9,914 nucleotides of DNA, from the NCBI GenBank assembly GCA_035528905.1, contig DATKXU010000117.1:1-9914 (forward strand), read 5' to 3'. This DNA is from DATKXU01 sp035528905. GTDB taxonomy: Bacteria; Armatimonadota; UBA5829; DTJY01. The notes under the pieces were generated by a model. That model was not told the DNA's origin. It did not search any database and was given only the letters and a program-made list of their open reading frames with translations. The position numbers and the translations under genes were made by a program. Each line of letters opens with the position of its first letter. The stretch's first letter is position 1. Positions 1 to 5,318 of the stretch are shown here, in pieces.

Positions 1-86
1 AGGCTGATCGTCCCATCAAGCGCTCTCCTCAACACATCGTAGCGCGTCGCTTCCTTCTGTGTGATCGCGATTACTCCTCTCTCCAT
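1..86 (-). CDS. Transposase-like N-terminus, partial at left edge
   Basis: The reverse strand opens with ATG at 86-84 and stays open to the window edge, giving about 28 residues beginning MERGVIAITQKEATRYDVLR. The ITQKE...R..VL..ALDGTIS pattern resembles the extreme N-terminus of DDE transposases of the ISNCY/IS1202 type, where TQKE leads into a helix-turn-helix that recognises the element ends. Only the lead-in is visible, so neither the HTH nor any catalytic Asp/Glu can be checked. The true start could be a few codons downstream, because a GGAG motif lies inside the proposed first codons. Directly upstream are two 20-bp direct repeats, as expected for transposase-binding sites at an IS end. 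Family assignment is from memory of the motif and is tentative. Confidence 0.45.
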   Translation of the reverse strand, partial: MERGVIAITQKEATRYDVLRRALDGTIS

Positions 87-133
87 GGGGACATTATCGC
101 TCTGCAGATACCAGGGGACATAATCGCGTTGCA
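87..133 (-). repeat. Two 20-bp direct repeats at the IS end
   Basis: The unit GGGGACATWATCGCNNTGCA occurs at 87-106 and 114-133, matching at 17 of 20 positions and offset by 27 bp. The second copy therefore sits about 2.5 helical turns away. The first copy abuts the transposase-like start codon. Repeated motifs in this position are commonly transposase-binding sites; that role is inferred. Confidence 0.6.
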
Positions 134-156
134 TTCACAACTGCCGCAAATAGGTC

Positions 157-185
157 TTGACAAATGCCGACAGATGGCTTATGGT
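157..185 (+). promoter_or_regulatory. Possible outward promoter from the IS end
   Basis: A perfect TTGACA at 157-162 is followed after 17 bases by TATGGT (180-185), a 4/6 match to the -10 consensus. It points toward the PEP-CTERM gene about 300 bases downstream. IS termini often carry an outward -35 that creates a hybrid promoter with flanking DNA. The weak -10 keeps confidence low. Confidence 0.3.
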
Positions 186-475
186 GTTATATGTAAGCGT
201 GGCGACGATTAGCTACATTCTGAACCCCCCAACGCGCAAGAGTTTCCTAATCGCTATAGCTCCAATGTCACCGTTTCCGCAGCGACCAGACAGGCGAGAA
301 GTACCACTCGATGCACCGGATGGGCTTGCCCGCCGAAGACGCTGGCCGCTTACATAAGGGGTGAAGTCCGGCGACCTCGGCAGCGGAACCGATGGAAGCA
401 GCCGGACCGGTGCGGTCCGCCAGGCTGGGTTTCCTAAACCCCTTGGCATAGCTGCACCAGGAAAATGATTTTCTT
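186..475 (+). other. Gene-free leader of the PEP-CTERM gene with small hairpins
   Basis: I see no convincing gene here. The short open frames lack a ribosome-binding site and protein-like composition. The last 80 bases hold two compact inverted repeats: GGACCG-gtg-CGGTCC (404-418) and GGGTTT-cct-AAACCC (427-441), which would form adjacent 6-bp stems in a 5' untranslated RNA. No known riboswitch core (GEMM, cobalamin, SAM) could be matched. Confidence 0.4.
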
Positions 476-490
476 GGAGGGAGAAAAAGA

Positions 491-1198
491 ATGAAAAAGG
501 TTGTTGCGATCGCCTGTATGTTAATTGTCTGCACGGCTGTGTCTGCGTCCGCGTCGCTGGATAACTGGCGAGTTCAGGTCAGGGCGTCGGCGAGTGACGG
601 CTCGTACTACGGAGTGTACGCCCAGATCGGCGTGTTTCCGGGCGCCACTGACGGCGCCGAGGTTCCGCCCGACTCCGAGTACCCCTGGATCGCGCTTCAA
701 GACACTACGGCGTATATCGCGTCGGAGATGGGGACCAAGACGTACTCCGTCGATATGCACGGGCAAAGCGCCACAGGCGAGGAGTACACGCTCAAAGCCG
801 GTGTAGGGTCACTCTATAGCGATCCGGACGACGGATCGGGAGAGAGCACGTTCAAGCTCGTATTCTACACCATGGCGAGCACGTACGAGGTCGTGACCGG
901 TTCACCGTATCCGAAGTACAGGTTGACGCTGGTTGACACCAAGGGCGTGGGCGGAGGTCCGGCGTGGTGGGCGGATGGGCATGTGTGGGATCTGACGATC
1001 CCCACGACTGCCAGCACCGCGTTCCTCACGCTGACCGATGTGCCGAATCGGGTCGTGGCGAAGAGTCACGCCGGTTTGATCGGCGACGGGTACGAGTTCA
1101 AGTTCGAGCAGATCATTCCTGAGCCGAGCAGCATGCTGGCATTCGGCACGGGCCTAGTCGGCCTTGTGGGCTTTGCAGTCAGGAAGCGCAGGAGCTGA
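491..1198 (+). CDS. PEP-CTERM sorting domain protein, exported
   Basis: This 235-residue protein starts with a classical signal peptide: Lys-Lys, then a hydrophobic core (residues 4-17) ending near SASA (19-22). Its C-terminus is a textbook PEP-CTERM signal: the IPEPSS motif at 209-214, a hydrophobic helix (about 215-230), and a basic tail RKRRS. By family knowledge such proteins are exported, recognised at PEP by an exosortase (EpsH/XrtA type), cleaved and often glycosylated at the outer surface with exopolysaccharide. The region between (23-208) is rich in Thr, Ser, Gly and aromatic residues and looks like a beta-rich secreted domain; I do not recognise a named family. The start is supported by GGAGGGAG at 476-483, seven bases before ATG. 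The gene is monocistronic, closed by a terminator at 1263-1289. No exosortase gene lies in the window, as is usual for scattered PEP-CTERM substrates. Confidence 0.88.
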   Translation: MKKVVAIACMLIVCTAVSASASLDNWRVQVRASASDGSYYGVYAQIGVFPGATDGAEVPPDSEYPWIALQDTTAYIASEMGTKTYSVDMHGQSATGEEYTLKAGVGSLYSDPDDGSGESTFKLVFYTMASTYEVVTGSPYPKYRLTLVDTKGVGGGPAWWADGHVWDLTIPTTASTAFLTLTDVPNRVVAKSHAGLIGDGYEFKFEQIIPEPSSMLAFGTGLVGLVGFAVRKRRS

Positions 1199-1262
1199 AA
1201 GCGGGTTCAAGAATAGGTAAGCAGTCACAAGCTGTCGTTGGCGCGCATTAGATGGGCCGCTG

Positions 1263-1289
1263 AGCCCGCCGGGGTTCGGCGGCTTTTTT
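1263..1289 (+). terminator. Intrinsic terminator of the PEP-CTERM gene
   Basis: CCGCCG (1266-1271) pairs with CGGCGG (1277-1282) across the loop GGGTT. Two further pairs, AG with CT, form past a bulged C. The stem runs into six T residues (1284-1289). This is a strong rho-independent terminator about 65 bases after the stop codon. Confidence 0.85.
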
Positions 1290-1295
1290 CAAGCA

Positions 1296-1311
1296 TGGCA
1301 CTTGCAATGCT
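1296..1311 (+). promoter_or_regulatory. Candidate sigma-54 promoter (-24/-12)
   Basis: TGGCACTTGCAATGCT fits the sigma-54 consensus TGGCACG-N4-TTGCW with the required GG-to-GC spacing and only minor departures. It lies immediately after the upstream terminator and points into the metal-transport leader. Its last base overlaps the -35 of a sigma-70 promoter, so the two would compete. No enhancer-binding activator site could be identified. Confidence 0.4.
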
Positions 1312-1339
1312 TGACACAATGGAACGCCGGGGATATACT
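1311..1339 (+). promoter_or_regulatory. Strong sigma-70 promoter for the metal-transport leader
   Basis: A perfect TTGACA (1311-1316) is separated by exactly 17 bases from TATACT (1334-1339), a 5/6 match to the -10 consensus. Transcription would begin near 1346. It is the best promoter in the window and lies just after a terminator. The next gene on this strand starts at 1803, so the transcript has a leader of about 457 bases or includes a separate small RNA. Confidence 0.7.
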
Positions 1340-1345
1340 TTACCA

Positions 1346-1802
1346 GGTCGCCTGCCGCGGCTAACACGTCCAAGAAGGTGATGGTTGGTGGAAGCCGACC
1401 CTGCTAACAGTCATGAGTCGAGCTGCCGAATTGCCGGCACAGGGATAAGGAGGGAAGCCTAGACGGAGCTACAGTTTCGTCGCGCCTCCCCTCTCCAGTC
1501 CTCTCATACCTCCGCTTTCGGCAGATATAGACCGAAAAGCATCCCATAATTCGGTTTAGATCGTCTATCAAGCATTCAATCGCCGGCTGTGCAACCTTTC
1601 GGGACGCGCTGAAGACCGCGTCATTCGCGATGCGATCAATCAGGCGGTCCTGCGTCCCGAGCCCGCACAATGTCGTCCTGAGCGAAGCGAAGTATCTATC
1701 CGTAGGAACGAGAGCAGATTCTTCGTCCGGATTCTCGGGACTCAGAATGACACGAGACAGAGGCGATTTGGCGCGCCGCCGGCAGACAGGGGGTGGATAA
1801 CG
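1346..1802 (+). other. Long untranslated leader ahead of the MgtE-N/NRAMP genes
   Basis: This stretch has no well-supported gene on either strand. It contains ordered hairpins: GGTTGG-loop-CCGACC (1383-1400) and TGCCG-loop-CGGCA (1424-1439). A three-strand set follows in which ACCGAA (1531-1536) can pair with the preceding TTTCGG (1516-1521) or with the following TTCGGT (1550-1555). A REP-like repeat occupies 1671-1752. The gene's ribosome-binding site, AGGGGGTGG, lies at 1788-1796. Alternative pairings in a long leader of a magnesium-type transporter suggest regulation, but I could not match the M-box or another known class. An 88-codon minus-strand frame at 1404-1670 (TTG start) is open but unsupported. 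Confidence 0.4.
1671..1752. repeat. REP-like palindromic element
   Basis: The left arm (1671-1697) reads TGTCGTCCTGAG then CGAAGCGAAGTATCT. The right arm (1716-1752), reverse-complemented, reads TGTCATTCTGAG, then an unrelated stretch, then CGAAGAATCT. Such TGTCATTCTGAGCGAAGCGAAGAATCT-type palindromes are dispersed intergenic repeats in several bacterial phyla. Here the right arm is about ten bases longer than the left because the central GCGAAG segment is replaced by a longer sequence. Confidence 0.65.
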
Positions 1803-3089
1803 ATGCAGTTCCTCACTCAGGTGCTTGGCCGAACCGTATTCGACAGCATCGGCGAACCGGTTGGGAAGGTCCGCGACGTCATCATCACGCCTGGCGAGCC
1901 GCTGCCCGTCGTCTCGGCGATCGTGATTGCACGCGGCCGCCAGGATATCGTCATGCCGTGGCGGCGGGTACGCGAAGAAGTTGACCGCTTCAGCCTGCCC
2001 GTGCGCAAAGATCGCATAGCCGAGTATACGCCCGGCGAAGACGATATCTGGCTCAGGAAAAGCGTGCTCGACCGGCAGATAGTTGATATCCACGACTACA
2101 AAGTCGTGCGGGTGAACGACGTGCGCTTTGTGGAAACGCCGGGGCAGGTCTGCCTGCTGGGAGTTGACGCATCCACACGCGGCCTTCTCCGCGGACTCGG
2201 CATTGATTGGGTCTCCGGCGTGCTCCGTTTCCTGGTGGGAAAGCCGCCGCCTGAGCGGATAATCGCATGGAATGACGTCGAGACGCTGGAGCAAACAGCC
2301 GGGCCCATCAAGCTGAAGATTCCGCTCGAGAAGCTGTCAAGGCTGCATCCGTCCGACATTGCCGACATCATCGAGCAGATGAACCCGGCGCAGCGCGCGG
2401 ATGTCATCGAAAGCCTGGATGTAGAGACCGCCGCGGACGTCCTCCCGGAGGCAAGCCCCGAAATCCAGGCGGAAATCATCGAGGATATTGATCCCGAGCG
2501 GGCATCGGACATCCTGGAGGAGATGGAGCCGGACGAGGCGGCCGACATCCTGGGCGACCTGTCGGAGGAGCGCACGGAAGAAATCCTGAAGGAAATGGAG
2601 CCCGAAGAGGCGGAGGACGTGCGCGAATTGCTCACCTACGAGGATGAGACCGCCGGCGGCCTGATGACTACGGAGTATGTTGCCGTCTCGGAAGGAGTGA
2701 CCGCCCAGGGCGCCATAGACTACCTGCGCGAACTCGCTCCCGATGCGGAAACCATTTACTATATTTATATCCTGACGGAAGGCGAGAAGCTGGTCGGAGT
2801 CATATCGCTCAGGGATCTCATAGTTGCTCAGCCGGATAGGCCGGTACGCGATTTCATGGTCACCAGGGTTATCCACATCCACCCCGAAGCCAGTATGCGC
2901 GAGGCGGCCGAGCTGTTCCAGAAGTACAATCTCCTCGCGCTGCCGGTCGTGGACTTCGATAATGAGCTCAAGGGGATCATCACGGTGGACGATGTGCTCG
3001 AGGATATCCCGGCGGAGATATGGAGAGGCAAGCCCGGGAGGCGGCGGACCGCTCCCGACCAGCGGCTGGATCACACGGCCGAAGCATAA
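1803..3089 (+). CDS. PRC-barrel / MgtE N-domain / CBS-pair protein lacking the MgtE channel
   Basis: This 428-residue soluble protein starts with a PRC-barrel-like region (about 1-65, with GRTVFDSIGEPVGKVRDVII) and a probable second copy (about 88-160). An acidic helical-repeat MgtE N-domain follows (about 173-280), with repeated units such as LHPSDIADIIEQM, DPERASDILEEM and EPDEAADILGDL. A CBS pair ends it (about 281-402; YEDETAGGLMTTEYVAV and VRDFMVTRVIHIHPEAS). In true MgtE channels the N and CBS domains sense cytosolic Mg2+ and close the pore. Here the chain stops after CBS with a short charged tail and no membrane segment. The NRAMP-type transporter gene starts 23 bases downstream, so a regulatory partnership is the natural inference. 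The start is supported by AGGGGGTGG, six bases before ATG. Domain assignment is strong; the partner role is inferred. Confidence 0.9.
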   Translation: MQFLTQVLGRTVFDSIGEPVGKVRDVIITPGEPLPVVSAIVIARGRQDIVMPWRRVREEVDRFSLPVRKDRIAEYTPGEDDIWLRKSVLDRQIVDIHDYKVVRVNDVRFVETPGQVCLLGVDASTRGLLRGLGIDWVSGVLRFLVGKPPPERIIAWNDVETLEQTAGPIKLKIPLEKLSRLHPSDIADIIEQMNPAQRADVIESLDVETAADVLPEASPEIQAEIIEDIDPERASDILEEMEPDEAADILGDLSEERTEEILKEMEPEEAEDVRELLTYEDETAGGLMTTEYVAVSEGVTAQGAIDYLRELAPDAETIYYIYILTEGEKLVGVISLRDLIVAQPDRPVRDFMVTRVIHIHPEASMREAAELFQKYNLLALPVVDFDNELKGIITVDDVLEDIPAEIWRGKPGRRRTAPDQRLDHTAEA

Positions 3090-3112
3090 CTATCTGACCG
3101 GGAGCGCAGGAA

Positions 3113-4357
3113 ATGCGAAAGAGACTCGGGAGGCACAGATGGGCCGTGTTCCTGGCGGTGATCGGCCCCGGCTTGATTGCTGCCAATGCCGATAACGATG
3201 CCGGCGGCATCACGACCTGCAGTTTGGTCGGAGCACGGTTTGGCTACAGCTTGTTGTGGGTCCTGTTCCTTATCACTATCAGCCTAGCGGTAACCCAGGA
3301 GATGGGTGCGCGCATGGGCGCTGTCACAGGCAAGGGATTCGGCGGGCTGATTCGAGAGAAGTTTGGGGCTAGATGGGCTACCTTCCCCATCACGGCTATG
3401 CTCATCGCGAATCTAGGCACCACCAATGCCGAATTCGCCGGCATAGCGGCAAGTCTCGGGATCTTCGGCTTAAGCAAGTACATCAGCGTACCTGTAGCCG
3501 CAGTGGTTGTCTACTTGCTCATAGCGAAATTTGACTACCGCCGCGTGCAGAAGGTCTTACTGATAAGCAGCTCGCTCTATCTCGCATACGTGGTGTCCGG
3601 CGTGCTGGCACACCCGGATTGGCTGCACGCCTTCAGGAGTATGGTGCGCCCTACCATCAGTTTCAGATCGGACTACCTCCTTATGTTCGTAGCCCTCATC
3701 GGGACAACCATCACGCCGTGGGGTCAATTCTTCATCCAATCCTACATCGTAGATAAGCGCCTCACCGCCGAAGATCTGGCATATACTAAATCGGATGTAT
3801 ACGTGGGAGCGTTCTTCACCGAACTTATATCCTTCTTCATCATAGTAGCGTGCGCTGCGACAATCTTTGTGGCCGGCGGACAGATAGGCGATGCCGCCGA
3901 TGCTGCAAAGGCACTCCAGCCGCTCGCGGGTCCCTTCGCATCAACGCTCTTTGCGCTTGGGCTGCTCAACGCCTCGCTTCTCGGAGCGGCGGTCCTGCCG
4001 CTTACAAGCGCTTATGCCACCTGCGAGACCTTCGGATGGGAAGCAGGGATAGACAAGACACCTAAGGAAGCCCCTATCTTCTTCGGTCTGTTGACATTCT
4101 TCATCGTGGCATCCGCTCTGTTCATACTGATACCCGGATTGCCGTTGCTCACCATTATAGTGCTGTCTCAGGTGCTGAATGGGGTCTTGCTGCCGATAAT
4201 CCTGATCTTTGTCCTTAAGGTTACGAACGATAGCTCTTTCATGGGCAAGCACACGAATTCGCGAACCTTCAATGTCATTGCGGTTCTTACTATCGCCGGT
4301 CTCATTCTGATGACAATCCTGCTCCTCGCATCGCCTGTGATCAAGAATCTCATCTAA
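3113..4357 (+). CDS. NRAMP-family divalent metal transporter, probable magnesium-type (NRMT-like)
   Basis: This 414-residue integral membrane protein has about 11 hydrophobic segments and the NRAMP/SLC11 layout, beginning with the TM1 signature IGPGLIAANADNDAGG (17-32). Canonical Mn/Fe NRAMPs have DPGN in TM1 and an MPH motif in TM6. Here TM1 reads DAGG (29-32) and TM6 reads GTTITPWGQFF (197-207), so the thioether Met and the His are replaced by Thr201 and Trp203. The TM10 glutamine region is kept (LSQVLNGVLLP, 351-361). Loss of the soft Met ligand is the hallmark of NRAMP-related magnesium transporters, so I infer Mg2+ rather than Mn2+/Fe2+. This agrees with the upstream MgtE-type sensor gene, 23 bases away in the same orientation. 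The ATG has an upstream GGGAGCGCAGGAA. Family membership is near certain; ion choice is inferred. Confidence 0.9.
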   Translation: MRKRLGRHRWAVFLAVIGPGLIAANADNDAGGITTCSLVGARFGYSLLWVLFLITISLAVTQEMGARMGAVTGKGFGGLIREKFGARWATFPITAMLIANLGTTNAEFAGIAASLGIFGLSKYISVPVAAVVVYLLIAKFDYRRVQKVLLISSSLYLAYVVSGVLAHPDWLHAFRSMVRPTISFRSDYLLMFVALIGTTITPWGQFFIQSYIVDKRLTAEDLAYTKSDVYVGAFFTELISFFIIVACAATIFVAGGQIGDAADAAKALQPLAGPFASTLFALGLLNASLLGAAVLPLTSAYATCETFGWEAGIDKTPKEAPIFFGLLTFFIVASALFILIPGLPLLTIIVLSQVLNGVLLPIILIFVLKVTNDSSFMGKHTNSRTFNVIAVLTIAGLILMTILLLASPVIKNLI

Positions 4358-4604
4358 CCGGTGGTCCGCTGCCTTCTCCCATACCATACAAGAACCTCAG
4401 CGCTCCCAAGCAGGTAGGACCGGCGTGCCAGCGCGTTGTCCTTCCACAGGCTACTCAGCGCAGACCCCAAGAACTTCGATCTGCATGGTTTAGGGCAACT
4501 ATTCGGCTGGGTATCAGAAACCTGTGACCGAGATATGACCCCCATGCGCAGAACCTGCGTGCATTCCAGCGGTGGGGAAACAGCACATTGTGGAGGTGAG
4601 GCTA

Positions 4605-5051
4605 ATGAGCCTAGCGAGATGGGATCCGTTCACGGAGATGCGCCGAATGCGCGAGGACATGGACAGGCTGTTCGAGGGCTTCTGGCGGCCGCCGATGCTC
4701 CTGCCGTGGGTGACCGAGGGCATCTCGCCCGCTGTTGATGTCTATGAGAGAGACAACAATGTGGTCATCAAGGTGGAAGTGCCCGGCCTGAACAAGGAGG
4801 ACATCGAGGTCACTGCTACCGAGGACAGCATCAGCTTGAAAGGCGAGTTCAAGCACGAGGAAGAAGTGAAGGAAGAGGGCTTCTGCCGCCGTGAGAGACG
4901 GGCTGGCAAATTCTACCGCACGATTCCCATGCCAACCGCTATCAAGCCCAACCAGGTGAAGGCCAACTTCAGAGACGGCCTCCTCGAAATCACCGCTCCG
5001 AAAGCCGAAGCGGCAAAAGCAAAGGAGAAGAAGGTTCCCATCGAAGCCTGA
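4605..5051 (+). CDS. Hsp20/alpha-crystallin small heat-shock protein
   Basis: This 148-residue protein is a cytoplasmic ATP-independent holdase that binds unfolding proteins and passes them to other chaperones. The N-terminal arm is typical (MSLARWDPFTEMRRMREDMD). The alpha-crystallin domain spans about 41-133: PAVDVYERDNNVVIKVEVPG, then a SLKGEF strand, and the closing A-x-FRDGLLEI motif followed by APK. The tail ends KKVPIEA, whose V-P-I matches the I-x-I motif that drives oligomer assembly. I chose ATG 4605 rather than an in-frame GTG at 4572 because GGAGGTGAG (4592-4600) sits just upstream and homologues start with this MSL-R-W-P sequence. It stands alone: about 250 bases follow the transporter gene and a hairpin terminator comes after it. 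No CIRCE operator was seen. Confidence 0.93.
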   Translation: MSLARWDPFTEMRRMREDMDRLFEGFWRPPMLLPWVTEGISPAVDVYERDNNVVIKVEVPGLNKEDIEVTATEDSISLKGEFKHEEEVKEEGFCRRERRAGKFYRTIPMPTAIKPNQVKANFRDGLLEITAPKAEAAKAKEKKVPIEA

Positions 5052-5079
5052 CATCTGTCGTCATTCCAAATGTTCTCCG

Positions 5080-5113
5080 AAATCGGCGGATCGGGTTTCC
5101 GATCCGCCGATTT
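5080..5113. terminator. 15-bp perfect hairpin after hsp20
   Basis: AAATCGGCGGATCGG (5080-5094) and CCGATCCGCCGATTT (5099-5113) are perfectly complementary around the loop GTTT. It starts 28 bases after the hsp20 stop. The A-rich and T-rich stem ends give it terminator character in both directions, although the T run after the stem is short. Confidence 0.75.
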
Positions 5114-5132
5114 GCATAAGCTGTCCTTCGCG

Positions 5133-5244
5133 TCAACCCCACCCCCGGCCCCTCTCCGATGCGGAGAGGGGAGCGTGCGTTCCCCCTTCCCGTTTCGGGA
5201 GGGCCTGCCCTGAGTTTGTCGAAGGGGGTCAGGGGGTAGGTTAA
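5133..5244. repeat. Composite palindromic intergenic repeat (MITE- or REP-like)
   Basis: The outer arms TCAACCCCACCCCC (5133-5146) and GGGGGTAGGTTAA (5232-5244) are imperfect inverted repeats. Between them lie a 10-bp perfect stem CCCCTCTCCG-atg-CGGAGAGGGG (5149-5171), a second stem around CCTTCCCG-ttt-CGGGAGGG (5185-5203), and CCCTGA...TCAGGG (5208-5234) enclosing a GTTTGTCGAAGGG core. The CCCTGAGNTTGTCGAAGGG motif is a widespread dispersed repeat. The stretch is noncoding on both strands. Confidence 0.6.
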
Positions 5245-5318
5245 CCGATACCGACTTTTGCGATGCACTCTTCAGGGCCGGGGCTCGGTTTATCCCCTGC
5301 GCAGGAATCGGATGGCCC

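Larger units (their letters stand above)
1..162 (-). mobile_element. Probable end of an insertion sequence (rest lies outside the window)
   Basis: A transposase-like reading frame leaves the window on the left. Its upstream side carries paired repeats and then the sequence TGTCAAGACC, read inward on the minus strand from 162. Many IS elements start with TG, so 162 is my best guess for the terminus. The other end and any target-site duplication are outside the window, so the boundary is not proven. Confidence 0.4.

Noticed and set aside
310..400. Possible c-di-GMP-I (GEMM) aptamer, from GACGCTGGCC and CGGCAGCGGAACCGATGG
   Set aside because: The tetraloop partner, the GCAAACC segment and the ACGCAAAGCC core are absent, so the similarity is limited to the 3' edge.
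441..456. Sigma-54 promoter TTGGCATAGCTGCA before the PEP-CTERM gene
   Set aside because: The distance between GG and GC is three bases too short for a -24/-12 promoter.
1383..1428. Faint resemblance to a cobalamin riboswitch (GGTGGAAGCC and an AGTCATGAG...GCTGCC stretch like the B12 box)
   Set aside because: The conserved CCCGC-ACTGT core is missing, the box has insertions, and the downstream genes have no link to cobalamin.
1404..1670. Minus-strand 88-codon frame starting with TTG next to the REP-like repeat
   Set aside because: Some helical, protein-like stretches, but only an AGGA from the repeat as ribosome-binding site and no recognised family; it is also antisense to the leader of a strong promoter.
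1346..1802. M-box or yybP-ykoY metal riboswitch before the transporter genes
   Set aside because: I could not find the GTTAGGTGAGGCTCC M-box start or the yybP-ykoY GGGGAGTAGC core.
2337..3074. Long minus-strand open frame across the MgtE-N/CBS gene
   Set aside because: It is the antisense image of the acidic helical repeats of a clearly conserved gene, a common artefact in GC-rich DNA.
4358..4604. CIRCE or other heat-shock operator before hsp20
   Set aside because: No TTAGCACTC-N9-GAGTGCTAA inverted repeat and no convincing promoter hexamers were found; only a repeated CTCAGCGC octamer was seen.
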